A stretch of 64,000 nucleotides of DNA from Microvirga sp. (GCA_029266525.1 JAQSWQ010000018.1:87714-151713), one strand, 5' to 3'; shown: positions 1 through 10,828, counted from the first letter of the stretch. The notes: generated from the letters alone by a model not told the origin. A program made the numbers and translations.

Positions 1-97
1 CCTGTCCCGGCGTGTCCACGACGAGCCGCCCAAGCGCCTGTCGCGCCACCGGGCCGCTGGCAATCGCCTCGACGCGGCCGATCTTCGCGCGGCTCAC
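1..97 (-). CDS. Partial N-terminus, possible YjbQ-family protein
   Basis: Only about 32 codons are in the window. A GTG start at 97 overlaps the ligase stop (GTGA), so the gene is probably translated after the ligase. The visible N-terminus ends in LGRLVVDTPGQ, which resembles the opening strand of the YjbQ/UPF0047 family (secondary thiamine-phosphate synthase), where a TVDTPG-like stretch is typical. In many bacteria the ligase/exonuclease pair is followed by an Lhr helicase, but this start does not look like one. The assignment rests on a short motif and is tentative. Confidence 0.4.
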   Translation of the reverse strand, partial: MSRAKIGRVEAIASGPVARQALGRLVVDTPGQ

Positions 98-1962
98 GAT
101 GCGGCTCCTTTGGCCTGCTCTTTCAACGGGTAGACCTCGGCCTCGCCGCGCGCGAGGATCCTCTCCAGCGCCTCGATGCGGTCGGCCTCCCGCGGCGGCT
201 TGTCCCAGCGGATGCGGTGCACGCGCGGAAAGCGCATGGCGACGCCCGATTTGTGCCGGCTCGAGCGCTGCAGCCCCTCGAACGCGACCTCGAGCACGAG
301 GCCCTTGTCCTTGCCGTACTCGACCTCGCGCACCGGGCCGAAGCGGTTCATGGTGTGGTTGCGGACGTAGCGGTCGAGCCGCTGCAGCTCCTCGTCGGTG
401 AAGCCGAAATAAGCCTTGCCGACCGGCACCAGCTCCTCGCCCTCTTCCCCGCCGCGCCAGACCCCGAAGGTGTAGTCGGAGTAGAAGGAGGAGCGCTTGC
501 CCGAGCCGCGCGCCGCATACATCAGCACCGCGTCGACGAGGTGCGGGTCGCGCTTCCATTTGAACCACAGCCCCTTCGGGCGCCCCGGCACGTAGGACGA
601 GTCGGCGCGCTTGACCATGCAGCCTTCGATCGCCGCGGCGTCCTCGCCGGCGCCGGCGGCGGCCGGGTCGCGCCGCGCCGCCGCGAGCTCGTCCCAGCTC
701 GAGAACGGCACGAGCGGCGAGAGGTCGATGCGCGGATTGGCAAGCTGCGCGACGAGCCCCTCGAGACGCCGGCGGCGTTCGACCAAGGGCAGGGCGCGCA
801 GATCCTCCTCGCCCTCAGCGAGAATGTCGTAGACTCTCAGATGCGCCGGGTACTCGGCGACGAGCTTCGGCGTCACGCTCCTCCGGTTGAGGCGCTGCTG
901 GAGCACGTTGAAGCTCTGCACCCGGTCCTCGCGCAGGATCAGGAGCTCGCCGTCGAGCGCGCCCTCGAACTCGAGCGCCTCGACGAGGTCGGGGAAGGCC
1001 CGCGAGACGTCCTCGCCGGTGCGCGAGTAGATCCGGCGCACGAGCCGGCCGTCGGGGCGCCGGCCGCACACCGCCTGCAGGCGGATGCCGTCCCATTTCC
1101 ACTCGGCCATGAAGTGGGCGGCGTCGAGCTTTGCGAGGTCTTCCTCCTCGAGCGGATGCGATAGCATCGGCGGCCGGAACGGCGCCGGGTCGCGCGACTC
1201 CGGCCGCGGCCCGCGTCGCTCGACCCAGGCGAACAGCTCCTCGTAGGGAGGCTCGAGCCCGTGCCAGATGTGCTCGACCTCGTCCGGCGGGATGTCGCCG
1301 AGATTGGCGACCGCGGTCTTGGCAAGCCGCGCCGAGACGCCGATGCGCAGTTCGCCGGTGATGAGCTTGAGGAGCGCCCAGCGCGCGGTCTCGTCGAGCA
1401 CGTCGAGCCAGCCGGCCACAAGCGCGGGCAGGTCCGATTTCGAGGCAGTCGATAGACCGTGCACGACTTCCGAGAGCGTCGGCACGTGCGGCGGCGGAGT
1501 GTTGTGGCCGATGCCGGGTGCGTACTCCCCTCCCCCCGGAGGGGAGGGCGGACTCGGGCGAAGCCCGAGCCGGGTGGGGGGCGCAGGCGTAGAGCTCGCC
1601 GTTGCGTCGATCTCGAGCTCGGCCCCGCGCCCCCCCTCCGACCCGGCCTGCGGCCGGGCCACCTCCCCCGCAAGGGGGGAGGAAGAAGGAGCCGCCGGCC
1701 ACATCAGCGCGACCGTCTCCGAGAGGTCGCCGACATAGTCCCAGGACAGATAGAACAGCGTCGGGTCCATGCGCTCTTCGGCAAGCCCGCGGATCAGCCC
1801 GGGCTTGGCGTAGCGGAAAGAGAGGACGCCGGTCATCGCGGCGAGTGCCCAGCCGCGCTCGGGGTCCGGCGTATGCGCGAAGTAATCGGCCATGAGCCTG
1901 AGCTTGGCGTTCCGCCGCGGCTCGTAGGCGAGACGGTCGAGGAGCGCGGTGAAGCGGTTCAT
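94..1962 (-). CDS. ATP-dependent DNA ligase, exonuclease-associated type
   Basis: Seals nicks in DNA through an enzyme-AMP intermediate. The adenylation motif EWKWDGIR is visible, with the nucleophile Lys at about residue 289. The N-terminal DNA-binding domain covers about residues 1-270 and the OB-fold region follows the nucleotidyltransferase domain. The 622-residue length exceeds the usual ~530 because residues ~92-150 are low-complexity Pro/Gly/Ser sequence translated from an inverted pair of intergenic repeats (1525-1682). The start ATG overlaps the stop of the MBL-fold exonuclease by ATGA, so the two are coupled. Paired ligase-exonuclease genes are known in a DNA-damage operon that also has an Lhr-type helicase and a phosphoesterase, neither seen here. 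It is not LigD: polymerase and 3'-phosphoesterase domains are absent. Confidence 0.93.
   Translation of the reverse strand: MNRFTALLDRLAYEPRRNAKLRLMADYFAHTPDPERGWALAAMTGVLSFRYAKPGLIRGLAEERMDPTLFYLSWDYVGDLSETVALMWPAAPSSSPLAGEVARPQAGSEGGRGAELEIDATASSTPAPPTRLGLRPSPPSPPGGGEYAPGIGHNTPPPHVPTLSEVVHGLSTASKSDLPALVAGWLDVLDETARWALLKLITGELRIGVSARLAKTAVANLGDIPPDEVEHIWHGLEPPYEELFAWVERRGPRPESRDPAPFRPPMLSHPLEEEDLAKLDAAHFMAEWKWDGIRLQAVCGRRPDGRLVRRIYSRTGEDVSRAFPDLVEALEFEGALDGELLILREDRVQSFNVLQQRLNRRSVTPKLVAEYPAHLRVYDILAEGEEDLRALPLVERRRRLEGLVAQLANPRIDLSPLVPFSSWDELAAARRDPAAAGAGEDAAAIEGCMVKRADSSYVPGRPKGLWFKWKRDPHLVDAVLMYAARGSGKRSSFYSDYTFGVWRGGEEGEELVPVGKAYFGFTDEELQRLDRYVRNHTMNRFGPVREVEYGKDKGLVLEVAFEGLQRSSRHKSGVAMRFPRVHRIRWDKPPREADRIEALERILARGEAEVYPLKEQAKGAAS
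1525..1682. repeat. Inverted pair of family A palindromic repeats inside the ligase gene
   Basis: Two units of a two-hairpin repeat lie head to head. The first is a CCCCTCC/GGAGGGG hairpin followed by an ACTCGGGC-gaa-GCCCGAG hairpin. The second is its inverted counterpart, ending in CCTCCCCC-gcaa-GGGGGAGG. Related units occur at 6169-6268 and 38763-38884. Here the pair is read in frame through the ligase. Confidence 0.8.
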
Positions 1963-3068
1963 GCGCCCTCGAGGCTGTCTTCAGCGGGATCTGCTTCGCC
2001 ACGATCCCGGCTCTCCGCATCCGGCGGATGCTCCGGCCGGGATGACGCGCCGAGGTCCCCCTCCTCCTCATCGCCATAGCCCAGCATGTGCAGCGGCCGC
2101 GCCTCGAGCCCTTGCGTGCGGCACCAATGCACGAGGGCGTCCTCCTGGCCGTGCGTGACCCAGACCTCCCCGGCGCCGGTCTCGGCGATGGTGCGGCAGA
2201 GATCCTCCCAGTCGGCGTGGTCGGAGATGACGAGCGGCAGCTCGACGCCCTTCTGGCGGGCCCGCGCGCGCACCCGCATCCAGCCCGAGGCGAAGGCGGT
2301 GACCGGGTCGGGCAGGCGCCGCGACCACAGGTCCTGCGTGGCCGAGGGCGGGGCGAGCACGATCGCGCCGCCGAGCTCGCTCTTCCTCGCGCCGGTCGCC
2401 TTCGGCGTCTCGCCGAGGTCGACGCCTTCGCTCTTGTAGAGCTCGGTCAGGCGCTCGAGCGCGCCGTGGAGATAGATCGGGCGGTCGTAGCCGGCCTCCC
2501 GGATCAGCGCCATCACGCGCTGCGCCTTGCCGAGCGCGTAGACTCCGACGAGATGGGCACGCTCGGGAAACAGCGCGACCGACTCGAGCAGCTTCTGCAC
2601 CTCGCTGCGCGCCTCGGGATGCCGGAACACCGGCAGGCCGAAAGTCGCCTCGGTGATGAAGACGTCGCAGGGCACGAGCTCGAATGCGAGGCAGGTCGGG
2701 TCCGGCTCGCGCTTGTAGTCGCCGGAGACGACGATCCGGCAGCCGCCGGCCTCGATCACAATCTGAGCGGAGCCGAGCACATGGCCCGCCGGCACGAAGC
2801 GCACCGTGACCTCGCCGATGCGCCGCTCCTCGCCGAGCCGCGCCGCTTCGGCCGAGCCCGCGAACCCCTCGCCGTAGCGCTCGGCCATGATGGCGAGGGT
2901 CTCGCGGGTGGCGAGCACGGCGCCGTGGCCGGCGCGGGCGTGATCGGAATGGCCGTGCGTGATCAGCGCGCGCTCGACCGGTCGGACGGGATCGATGTGG
3001 AAGCCGCCGATCGGGCAGCATAGCCCTTGCGGAGTCTGGGTCAGGATGTCCGTGCAAGTCAGGGCCAT
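1959..3068 (-). CDS. Ligase-associated MBL-fold DNA exonuclease
   Basis: Metallo-beta-lactamase-fold nuclease of the CPSF/SNM1-like group, expected to trim DNA ends before ligation. The metal-binding motif THGHSDH is at residues 37-43, and other family features follow (SGDYKREPDPT, ISDHADW near the C-terminus, WVTHGQE). The start at MALTCTDILTQTPQGL is chosen because the family begins here. An upstream in-frame extension of 48 residues has no family character. The last ~30 residues (GASSRPEHPPDAESRDRGE...) are encoded by a family B palindromic repeat, so the C-terminus has been extended by repeat DNA. It overlaps the ligase start by four bases. Confidence 0.92.
   Translation of the reverse strand: MALTCTDILTQTPQGLCCPIGGFHIDPVRPVERALITHGHSDHARAGHGAVLATRETLAIMAERYGEGFAGSAEAARLGEERRIGEVTVRFVPAGHVLGSAQIVIEAGGCRIVVSGDYKREPDPTCLAFELVPCDVFITEATFGLPVFRHPEARSEVQKLLESVALFPERAHLVGVYALGKAQRVMALIREAGYDRPIYLHGALERLTELYKSEGVDLGETPKATGARKSELGGAIVLAPPSATQDLWSRRLPDPVTAFASGWMRVRARARQKGVELPLVISDHADWEDLCRTIAETGAGEVWVTHGQEDALVHWCRTQGLEARPLHMLGYGDEEEGDLGASSRPEHPPDAESRDRGEADPAEDSLEGA
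2003..2046. repeat. Family B palindromic repeat in the exonuclease 3' end
   Basis: Palindromic unit starting GATCCCGGCTCTCCGC and ending CCGGCCGGGATGAC. It matches the GTCATTCCGGG-type repeats found between genes at 26385-26480, 37803-37944 and 40474-40871. It supplies most of the C-terminal extension of the exonuclease. Confidence 0.7.
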
Positions 3069-3297
3069 GGCGGGAATATAGGCATCGGCATCTGCCGAGG
3101 GAGCCGCCGTGATCACCGAACCGGTTAGCGTAGCGCGGTCCTGCGGCGCCCGTCCGGTGGCGGGCGACCAGGTCAGCCGTCCGATACAGCAGACCATCCG
3201 CTGAAGGTGCAAAAGTGTTCTTCAGGCGGAGCGCGTCGCGAAGCCCACCGCCTCGGCCGCTACGAGCCGGGGTGCGAGAGAACCGCCATCCAGGGCC

Positions 3298-3720
3298 TCA
3301 CCGCCCCTCCACCTTCTCCCGCAGCCGCTCCTCCTGCTCGGCAAGCTCCGGCGTGAGCGCCTCGCCGAAGTCGGCCGCCTCGAAGACCGGGCGGATCTCG
3401 AGCTCGCTCGGGCCCGGCATCGGGTTGGGACAGCGCTTCGCCCAAGCGAGCGCCTCGTCCATGTCCTTGACCTGCCAGAGCCAGAAGCCCGCGACCAATT
3501 CGCCGGTCGCCGCGAAGGGCCCGTCGATCACGGTGCGGCTTCGGCCGTCGAAGGCCACGCGCTTGCCCTTAGAGGACGGATGCAGGCCCTCGCCGGCCAG
3601 CATGATGCCCGCCTCGACCAGCTCTTCGTTGAACGTCCCCATGGCCGCAAGCAGCTCGGTCGAGGGCATGATGCCCGCTTCGGAGTCCTTCGTGGCCTTG
3701 ACCAGAACCATTACGCGCAT
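3298..3720 (-). CDS. YciI-family (DGPF domain) protein
   Basis: 140-residue protein starting MRVMVLVKATKDSEAG, with the family signature VIDGPFAATGELVAGFWLW in the middle. This is the DGPF/YCII-related dimeric alpha-beta barrel fold. Members are often found beside ECF sigma factors, but none is adjacent here, and the biochemical role of most is unknown. The start is set by a strong ribosome binding site, AGGAGA, seven bases upstream. A start five codons further up would fall in that site. It is divergent from the cold-shock gene and separated from the exonuclease gene by about 230 bases. Confidence 0.85.
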   Translation of the reverse strand: MRVMVLVKATKDSEAGIMPSTELLAAMGTFNEELVEAGIMLAGEGLHPSSKGKRVAFDGRSRTVIDGPFAATGELVAGFWLWQVKDMDEALAWAKRCPNPMPGPSELEIRPVFEAADFGEALTPELAEQEERLREKVEGR

Positions 3721-4052
3721 GTCTTGTCTCCTCAAGATCCACGAAGGCGAAGGTGAGGAGGCGCCGACGATTGCGCCGCTCCGTCGCCGCCCGTCACCCG
3801 CTCGCGCTTACACCGCGAGTCGGCCTCTCCGGCAAGCGGGGAGGAAGGGTGCGGCGCAGCTCGGGACATGCCGAGGGTCACGCTTGCATCGGCCTCCCCC
3901 TCCGCCTATCTCTTCCCCAATCGACTATTGGCCGGACGACTGGGCCGCTTCGCCTCGTGCAGGCGCACGGACTACCCCTCCAAAAGCTCGACTAACCGGA
4001 CAGGACGGCTCTCGCCCTCCTGCCCACGTGCATCGACTGAAAAGGACAGCCC
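3721..4052. other. Divergent intergenic region before the cold-shock gene
   Basis: 332 bases with no convincing gene. It holds the 5' regions of the YciI-like gene and of the cold-shock gene, and a degenerate family A repeat unit at about 3793-3844 (CACCCGCTCGCGCTT... GGGGAGG). The last ~120 bases are probably the untranslated leader of the cold-shock mRNA, which in this family can be long. No clear -35/-10 pair was identified. Confidence 0.6.
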
Positions 4053-4262
4053 ATGGATACGGGTACGGTGAAGTGGTTCAACGAGACCAAGGGTTACGGC
4101 TTCATCCAGCCGGACAATGGCGGCAAGGACGTGTTCGTCCATGTCTCGGCCGTGCAGCGCTCGGGCCTGATGGGCTTGCGCGAGGGTCAGAAGGTCTCCT
4201 ACGAGCTCCAGACCGACCAGCGCAACGGCAAGACCTCGGCGGTCAACCTCCAGGCCGCGTAA
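4053..4262 (+). CDS. cspA: Cold-shock protein, CspA family
   Basis: Single cold-shock domain of 69 residues that binds single-stranded RNA/DNA and acts as an RNA chaperone. RNP1 is visible as KGYGFIQPD (residues ~13-21) and RNP2 as DVFVHVSAV (~27-35). The start [15 protein letters not shown] is standard, with AAAGGA upstream. A strong intrinsic terminator follows at 4287-4314, so it is monocistronic. Whether it is cold-induced cannot be read from the sequence, and the gene letter within the csp family is nominal. Confidence 0.95.
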   Translation: MDTGTVKWFNETKGYGFIQPDNGGKDVFVHVSAVQRSGLMGLREGQKVSYELQTDQRNGKTSAVNLQAA

Positions 4263-4286
4263 AGTCCGCGAAGCCGCAAATTCGCG

Positions 4287-4314
4287 AAGGCCGTTCCCCC
4301 GGGGCGGCCTTTTT
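4287..4314 (+). terminator. Intrinsic terminator of the cold-shock gene
   Basis: Stem AAGGCCG (4287-4293) pairs with CGGCCTT (4305-4311), with a C/G-rich loop that can extend the stem. A run of T follows at 4310-4314. Confidence 0.85.
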
Positions 4315-4381
4315 CTTCGCTTCGGCTTGCCGCTGGTCGGCGGCGCAGTTATCTCACCACCACCGATAAGGACCGCAGTGC

Positions 4382-4650
4382 ATGGCGAAAGAGGAATTGA
4401 TGCAGTTCGAGGGCCTCGTGCTCGAGGCCCTGCCCGATACGCGCTTCAGGGTCCAGCTCGATTCAGGCCACGAGATCATCGCGTACACCGCGGGCAAGAT
4501 GAAGAAGAACCGCATCAAGACGCTCGCCGGCGACCGGGTGACGGTCGAGATGTCGCCTTACGATCTCGAGAAGGGCCGGCTCGTGTTCCGCCACAAAGAC
4601 ACGAGCGCAGCGCCCGGCCCGCGCCCCAACCGCCCGCAGTTCCGCCGCCG

Positions 4651-4654
<4 letters not shown>
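4382..4654 (+). CDS. infA: Translation initiation factor IF-1
   Basis: S1/OB-fold factor that binds the ribosomal A site during initiation with IF-2 and IF-3. The core matches IF-1: [17 protein letters not shown], then [20 protein letters not shown] and [18 protein letters not shown]. It is 90 residues, about 18 longer than the usual 72, because of a basic Pro/Arg-rich tail ([13 protein letters not shown]). Longer IF-1 paralogues beside a cold-shock gene are seen in Hyphomicrobiales, so this may be a second copy rather than the only infA. It converges on the ABC ATPase gene, overlapping it by four bases. Confidence 0.9.
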
Positions 4655-6165
<1,511 letters not shown>

Positions 6166-6168
6166 TCA

Positions 6169-6268
6169 CCTCTCCCGCTTGCGGGAGAGGTCGACTCGGC
6201 GAAGCCGAGCGGGTGAGGGCAGCCTCGCGAAACCCTCACCCCAACCCTCTCCCGCAAGCGGGAGAGGG
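6169..6268. repeat. Inverted pair of family A repeats
   Basis: Left unit: CCTCTCCCGC-tt-GCGGGAGAGG hairpin, then CTCGGC-gaa-GCCGAG, then GGGTGAGGG. The right unit is the inverted copy, CCCTCACC to GCGGGAGAGGG. The pair fills the gap between the BMP-type binding protein and its ATPase and may stabilise or punctuate their shared mRNA. Confidence 0.85.
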
Positions 6269-6272
6269 AGTC

Positions 6273-7292
6273 TCACCCCGGGCACTTCCCGTCGGCCATG
6301 TAGTCGTGGACCTGGATCTTGCCGGACTTGATGTCCGCCGCGGCCGTTTCCACCGCGCTGCGCATCTCGGGCGTGATCAGCGCCTTGTTGTGCTCGTCGT
6401 CGGCCCAGGCGACGCCGTCCTCCTTCAGGCCGAGGATGCGGTGACCGCCCCAGTTCTGGTCGCGCGCTTGCGTGAAGGCGGTATGCGTCGCGACGTCGAC
6501 GCGCTTCACCATCGAGGTCAGCACCTTGCCCGGATGCAGCATGTTCTGGTTCGAATCGACGCCGATGCCGAGCTTGCCGGCGTCCGCCGCCGCGCGCAGC
6601 ACGCCGATGCCGGTGCCGCCCGCGGCGTGGTAGATCACGTCGGCGCCACGGTCGATCTGGCTCCGGGCAAGCTCGCCGCCCTTGACCGGATCGTTCCAGG
6701 CGGCGCCGGTCGTGCCGGTCATGTTCTGGAACACCTGGGCGTCCTTCTTCGCTGCCTTGACGCCCTGCACGTAGCCGCAGGCGAATTTTCGGATCAGCGG
6801 GATGTCCATGCCGCCGACGAAGCCGAGCTTGCCGCTCTTCGAGGCGCGCGCGGCGAGGAGACCGACGAGGTAGGAACCCTCGTGTTCCTTGAAGGTGATC
6901 GAGCGGACATTCGGCTTGTCGACTACCGCGTCGATGAGCGCGAAGCGGATGCCCGGGAACTCGGTCGCGGTCTTCTCGACCGCCGATTGCTGGCTGAAGC
7001 CGACCGCCACGATCGGCGAGAAGCCCTCGCGCGCGAAGCGGCGCAGCGCCTGCTCCTTCTGGGCCTCGTTCTGCGGCTCGAAGTCGCGGTACTCGACGCC
7101 GGTCTCCTTCTTGAAGGCCTCGGCGCCGTTGTAGACGCCCTCGTTGAAGGATTTGTCGAACTTGCCGCCGAGATCGTAGACGACCGCGGGCTTCAGCGGC
7201 GCGGCCGCGCCCTGCTGCGCGGGCGTGCCTTGGGCGAGAGAGGCGCTCCCGGAGGCGACGAGCGCCGCCGCGACGAGCCAAAGCTTCAGCAT
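6273..7292 (-). CDS. BMP-family ABC transporter substrate-binding protein
   Basis: Periplasmic binding protein of the BmpA/PnrA family, whose characterised members bind nucleosides or related ligands. It has an N-terminal signal peptide (MLKLWLVAAALVASGSASLAQG) and family motifs GGKFDKSFNEGVYNGAEAF, VGFSQQSAVEKTA, GGMDIPLIRKFACGY and HAAGGTGIG. The start at 7292 is supported by GGGAGA just upstream. An in-frame start 11 codons earlier would put basic residues before the signal. It is the first gene of a two-gene unit with the ABC ATPase. The substrate cannot be named from the sequence. Confidence 0.92.
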   Translation of the reverse strand: MLKLWLVAAALVASGSASLAQGTPAQQGAAAPLKPAVVYDLGGKFDKSFNEGVYNGAEAFKKETGVEYRDFEPQNEAQKEQALRRFAREGFSPIVAVGFSQQSAVEKTATEFPGIRFALIDAVVDKPNVRSITFKEHEGSYLVGLLAARASKSGKLGFVGGMDIPLIRKFACGYVQGVKAAKKDAQVFQNMTGTTGAAWNDPVKGGELARSQIDRGADVIYHAAGGTGIGVLRAAADAGKLGIGVDSNQNMLHPGKVLTSMVKRVDVATHTAFTQARDQNWGGHRILGLKEDGVAWADDEHNKALITPEMRSAVETAAADIKSGKIQVHDYMADGKCPG

Positions 7293-7387
7293 CCGAGTTC
7301 TCCCTGTTTGGCGCGACGATGCCACGGGCGGGAGGCGAGGTGAAGGCGGGGCTTTCAGCGGGTGGGCGCGGCACCTATGGTCCCGCC

Positions 7388-8170
7388 ATGTCGCTTTTGT
7401 CGGAAGAAATCGAGCGCTACGCGCGCCACCTCGTGCTGCAGGACGTCGGCGGGCCGGGGCAGGCGAAGCTCAAAGCGGCACGGGTGCTGGTGATCGGCGC
7501 CGGGGGCTTGGGCGCGCCGCTGCTGCACTATCTCGCGGCGGCGGGCGTGGGCGCGCTCGGGATCGTCGATGACGACGTGGTCTCGCTCTCAAACCTCCAG
7601 CGGCAGGTGATCCACCGGACCGAGGATGTCGGCCGGGCGAAGGTGGCAAGCGCCGAGGAGGCGATCCGGCGCCTCAACCCGCACGTCGCCGTGAACCTCC
7701 ACCCGACGCGGCTCACGGCCGTGAACGCGCGCGAGCTCGTGCGCGGCTACGACGTGGTGGCCGACGGCTCGGACAATTTCGAGACGCGCTATGCGGCGTC
7801 CGACGCCTGCTTCTACGAGAACAAGCCGCTCGTGACCGCGGCGCTCGGGCAGTTCGACGGCACGCTCACCACGATCCGCGCTCACGAGACGCGGCCGGAC
7901 GGAAGGCCGAACCCGACCTATCGCTGCCTCTTCCCCTCCCCGCCCCCGCCCGGCGCAGTCCCGACCTGCGCCGAGGCGGGGGTGCTCGGCGCGCTACCCG
8001 GCACGATGGGGTCGTTGATGGCCATGGAGGTAATCCGCGAGATCGTCGGCTTCGGCCAGGGGCTTGTCGGGCGCCTGCTGATGGTCGACGCGCGTGGGAT
8101 GCGGTTCGAGACGATGGCCTATGGGTGGGACGAGGCGAACCCGCTTAGCGGATCGGAGCGTAGCGCCTAA
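7388..8170 (+). CDS. moeB: HesA/MoeB/ThiF-family adenylyltransferase (E1-like)
   Basis: E1-like enzyme that adenylates the C-terminus of a ubiquitin-like sulfur carrier such as MoaD or ThiS. The Rossmann ATP-binding motif GAGGLGAPLL begins at residue 37, followed by SNLQRQVIH, DGSDNFETRY and the crossover-loop segment TCAEAGVLGALPG. It is 260 residues. The paired CxxC zinc ligands of classical MoeB are incomplete: YRCLF is present, but the C-terminal pair (usually GCxxC) is absent. It is divergent from the BMP gene. MoeB is the best general name, but ThiF-like function is possible. Confidence 0.85.
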   Translation: MSLLSEEIERYARHLVLQDVGGPGQAKLKAARVLVIGAGGLGAPLLHYLAAAGVGALGIVDDDVVSLSNLQRQVIHRTEDVGRAKVASAEEAIRRLNPHVAVNLHPTRLTAVNARELVRGYDVVADGSDNFETRYAASDACFYENKPLVTAALGQFDGTLTTIRAHETRPDGRPNPTYRCLFPSPPPPGAVPTCAEAGVLGALPGTMGSLMAMEVIREIVGFGQGLVGRLLMVDARGMRFETMAYGWDEANPLSGSERSA

Positions 8171-8400
8171 GAGCGCTTGCCCTCGGGTGGGCGCTGCGAT
8201 GCCTCGCAGCGAGCCTCAAGCGCCGCGACTAACGCCGGGTCGCGCACGCGCCGGCCCCAGAAGGTGCGGTAGTTGCCGTCCTTCTGCCGGTAATAGCGGC
8301 GGCGCCCGTGCTTCACGACGACCACGCTCTTGTACGCGGCCCAGGCGCCGTAGCCCATTCCGATCGCCGCGAGCAGGCGAAGAACGTCGATCCACTCCAC
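8167..8400 (-). CDS. Small hypothetical membrane-anchored protein
   Basis: 77-residue protein with one N-terminal hydrophobic segment (VLRLLAAIGMGYGAWAAY) followed by a basic tail containing RRRYYRQKDGNYRTFWGRR. It starts four bases after the pheT stop on the same strand, which argues for translation as the last gene of the pheT unit. Its stop overlaps the convergent MoeB-like gene by four bases. No family was recognised. Confidence 0.6.
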   Translation of the reverse strand: MEWIDVLRLLAAIGMGYGAWAAYKSVVVVKHGRRRYYRQKDGNYRTFWGRRVRDPALVAALEARCEASQRPPEGKRS

Positions 8401-8404
8401 GCGC

Positions 8405-10828
8405 TCAGCTCCGCAGCACCGCGCCGGTCTTCTTCGCGACCTCGCCTACGATCTTCTGCGACACCGCGTCGATCTCGGCATCCGTCAGCGTCTTCTCGGT
8501 CGGCTGCAGCGTGACCGCGATCGCGACCGACTTCTTGTCCGGGTCGATGCCCTGCCCCTCGTATATATCGAACACGTCGATGCCGGCGATGAGCTGACGC
8601 TCGGCGCCCTGTGCCGCGCGCAAGATGTCGGCGGCAGCGACATCGCGCGGAACCACGAAGGCGAAGTCGCGCGTGACCGGCTGGAGCTCGGACAAGGTCA
8701 GCTTCGGCTTGATCTTGGTCGGCCGGGGTTTCGGCGCGGGCAGTGCGTCGAGCGTGATCTCGAACCCGACGAGCGGACCCTTCAGGTCCAATGCGCGCAG
8801 GATCTTCGGATGGATCTCGCCGAAGGCGCCGATGCGGTTCTTGGGGCCGAACTGCAGCACCGCCGAGCGGCCGGGATGGAACCAGTCGGGCCCGCCCGGC
8901 ACGACCTGCACGCCCGCGGTCGGCACGTTGAGCGCGGTGAGCAGCGCCATCGCGTCGGCTTTGGCATCGAAGGCGTCGACCGCAACCGCGCCGCCGTCCC
9001 AGTGGCGCCCGACGCCCTCAGGGCGCGCCGTGCCGCGCCGGACCGCGGCCGCCTTGATGGTCTGCCCTTCCGGCTCGTCGCTCTCGAAGCACTGGCCGAC
9101 CTCGAACAACGCGACATCCGCGAAGGAGCGGTCGGCGTTGCGCTGCGCCGCCTTCAGAAGGCCCGGCAGGAGGCTCGGGCGCATGTCGGAGAGGTCGGAG
9201 GCAATGGGGTTCGCGAGCGCGAGCCGCCGGTCGCCGCCGCCGAAGAGCTCGGCCTCGTGCTTCGCGATGAATGACCAGGTGACGGCCTCGACGAGGCCGC
9301 GCGCCGCAAGGAGCCGCTTCGCGAGCCGCGTGCGCTTCTGGATCAGCGTGAGGATCGGCTTGACGACCGTGTCCTCCTCGCGCCGGAAAGGCTGCGGCGC
9401 GATGCGGTCGAGGCCGGCGATGCGGACGACCTCCTCGACGAGGTCGGCCTTGCCTTCGATGTCCGGTCGCCATGAGGGCGGGCGCACTTCGGCGCGCTCG
9501 CCTGCGCCCTCGATTGCGAAGCCGAGCTCCTCGAGGATGGCGCGCGATTCCGGCCGCGGCAGGTCGAGGCCGGAGAGGCGCTTCACCTCGGCCCAGGGGA
9601 AGTCAATGATGCGGCCACGATCGGGGATCGCGCCGGCGACGAGCGCTTCGCTCGGCTCGCCGCCGCAGAACTCGGTCACCAGCCGGGTCGCGAGATCGAG
9701 GCCGGGCACGGTGAACGCCGGGTCGACGCCGCGCTCGAAGCGGTAGCGCGCATCGGTCTGGATGCCGAGCTTGCGGCCGGACTGCGCGATGTTGAGCGGG
9801 TCCCACAGCGCCGATTCGATCAGCACCTCGGTCGTGTTCTCGTCGCAGCCTGAATGCTCGCCGCCCATGATGCCGGCGATCGATTCAACGCCGCTCTCGT
9901 CGGCGATGACGACGATCGAATCGTCGAGCGTGTAGGTGCGCCCGTCGAGCGCCAGCACCTCCTCGCCGTCGCGCGCGCGGCGCACGGTGAGGTTTCCCCT
10001 CACCTTGGCGGCGTCGAACACATGGAGGGGCCGGCCGCGGTCGTAGGTGACGTAGTTGGTGATGTCGACGAGCCCGTTGATCGGGCGCAGCCCGATGGCG
10101 GTGAGCCGCCGCTGCATCCAGGCGGGCGAAGGTCCGTTTTTCACGCCGCGCACGAGGCGGAGCGCGAAGGCTGGGCAGAGATGCTCGTCGCCCTTCCGGA
10201 AATCGAGCTTCACGGCGACCGGGCAGGGTCCGGAGCCCTTCACCGGCTGCACGGTGTCGTCCTTGAGCTTCCCGAGCCGCGCGGCGGCGAGGTCGCGCGC
10301 GATGCCGTGGACCGAGGTGCAGTCCGGCCGGTTCGGCGTGAGGTTGATCTCGATCACCGGATCGTCGAGCCCGGCATAGGCCGCGTAAGGAGTGCCGACC
10401 CGCGCGTCCTCGGGCAGGTCGATGATGCCTTCGTGGTTGTCGGAGAGCTCAAGCTCCATCTCGGAGACCAGCATGCCGCGGCTCTCGACGCCGCGGATCG
10501 TGCCGACGCCGAGCGTCAGGTTTTTCCCAGGGATGAAGGCGCCGACGGGGGCGAACACGCCCTTCATGCCGGTGCGCGCGTTCGGCGCGCCGCACACGAC
10601 CTGCACCGGCTCGCCCGCGCCGGTGTCGACGATGCACACGCGCAGCCGGTCGGCGTTCGGATGCTGCCGCGTCTCGATCACCCGCGCGACCGTGAAATCG
10701 GCAAAGCCCTTGGCCTTATCCGAGACCGCCTCGACCTCGAGCCCGACGCGCGTCAGCGTCTCGACGATCGCGTCGAGCGGCGTCTCGGTGTCGAGGTGCT
10801 CTTTCAGCCAGGAGAGGGTGAATTTCAT
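8405..10828 (-). CDS. pheT: Phenylalanine-tRNA ligase beta subunit
   Basis: Large subunit of the alpha2-beta2 enzyme that charges tRNA-Phe. At 807 residues it is full length. It opens [18 protein letters not shown], continues with the tRNA-binding (EMAP-like) domain, the B3/B4 editing region ([20 protein letters not shown]), the B5 domain, and a C-terminal ferredoxin-fold anticodon-binding domain ([20 protein letters not shown]). The start overlaps the stop of the small HEPN-like gene by ATGA. Two small genes therefore separate it from pheS, which is unusual since pheS and pheT are normally adjacent. Confidence 0.97.
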   Translation of the reverse strand: MKFTLSWLKEHLDTETPLDAIVETLTRVGLEVEAVSDKAKGFADFTVARVIETRQHPNADRLRVCIVDTGAGEPVQVVCGAPNARTGMKGVFAPVGAFIPGKNLTLGVGTIRGVESRGMLVSEMELELSDNHEGIIDLPEDARVGTPYAAYAGLDDPVIEINLTPNRPDCTSVHGIARDLAAARLGKLKDDTVQPVKGSGPCPVAVKLDFRKGDEHLCPAFALRLVRGVKNGPSPAWMQRRLTAIGLRPINGLVDITNYVTYDRGRPLHVFDAAKVRGNLTVRRARDGEEVLALDGRTYTLDDSIVVIADESGVESIAGIMGGEHSGCDENTTEVLIESALWDPLNIAQSGRKLGIQTDARYRFERGVDPAFTVPGLDLATRLVTEFCGGEPSEALVAGAIPDRGRIIDFPWAEVKRLSGLDLPRPESRAILEELGFAIEGAGERAEVRPPSWRPDIEGKADLVEEVVRIAGLDRIAPQPFRREEDTVVKPILTLIQKRTRLAKRLLAARGLVEAVTWSFIAKHEAELFGGGDRRLALANPIASDLSDMRPSLLPGLLKAAQRNADRSFADVALFEVGQCFESDEPEGQTIKAAAVRRGTARPEGVGRHWDGGAVAVDAFDAKADAMALLTALNVPTAGVQVVPGGPDWFHPGRSAVLQFGPKNRIGAFGEIHPKILRALDLKGPLVGFEITLDALPAPKPRPTKIKPKLTLSELQPVTRDFAFVVPRDVAAADILRAAQGAERQLIAGIDVFDIYEGQGIDPDKKSVAIAVTLQPTEKTLTDAEIDAVSQKIVGEVAKKTGAVLRS

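Noticed and set aside
94..1962. Ligase as an NHEJ LigD
   Set aside because: Polymerase and phosphoesterase domains and a neighbouring ku gene are absent. The partner is the MBL-fold exonuclease.
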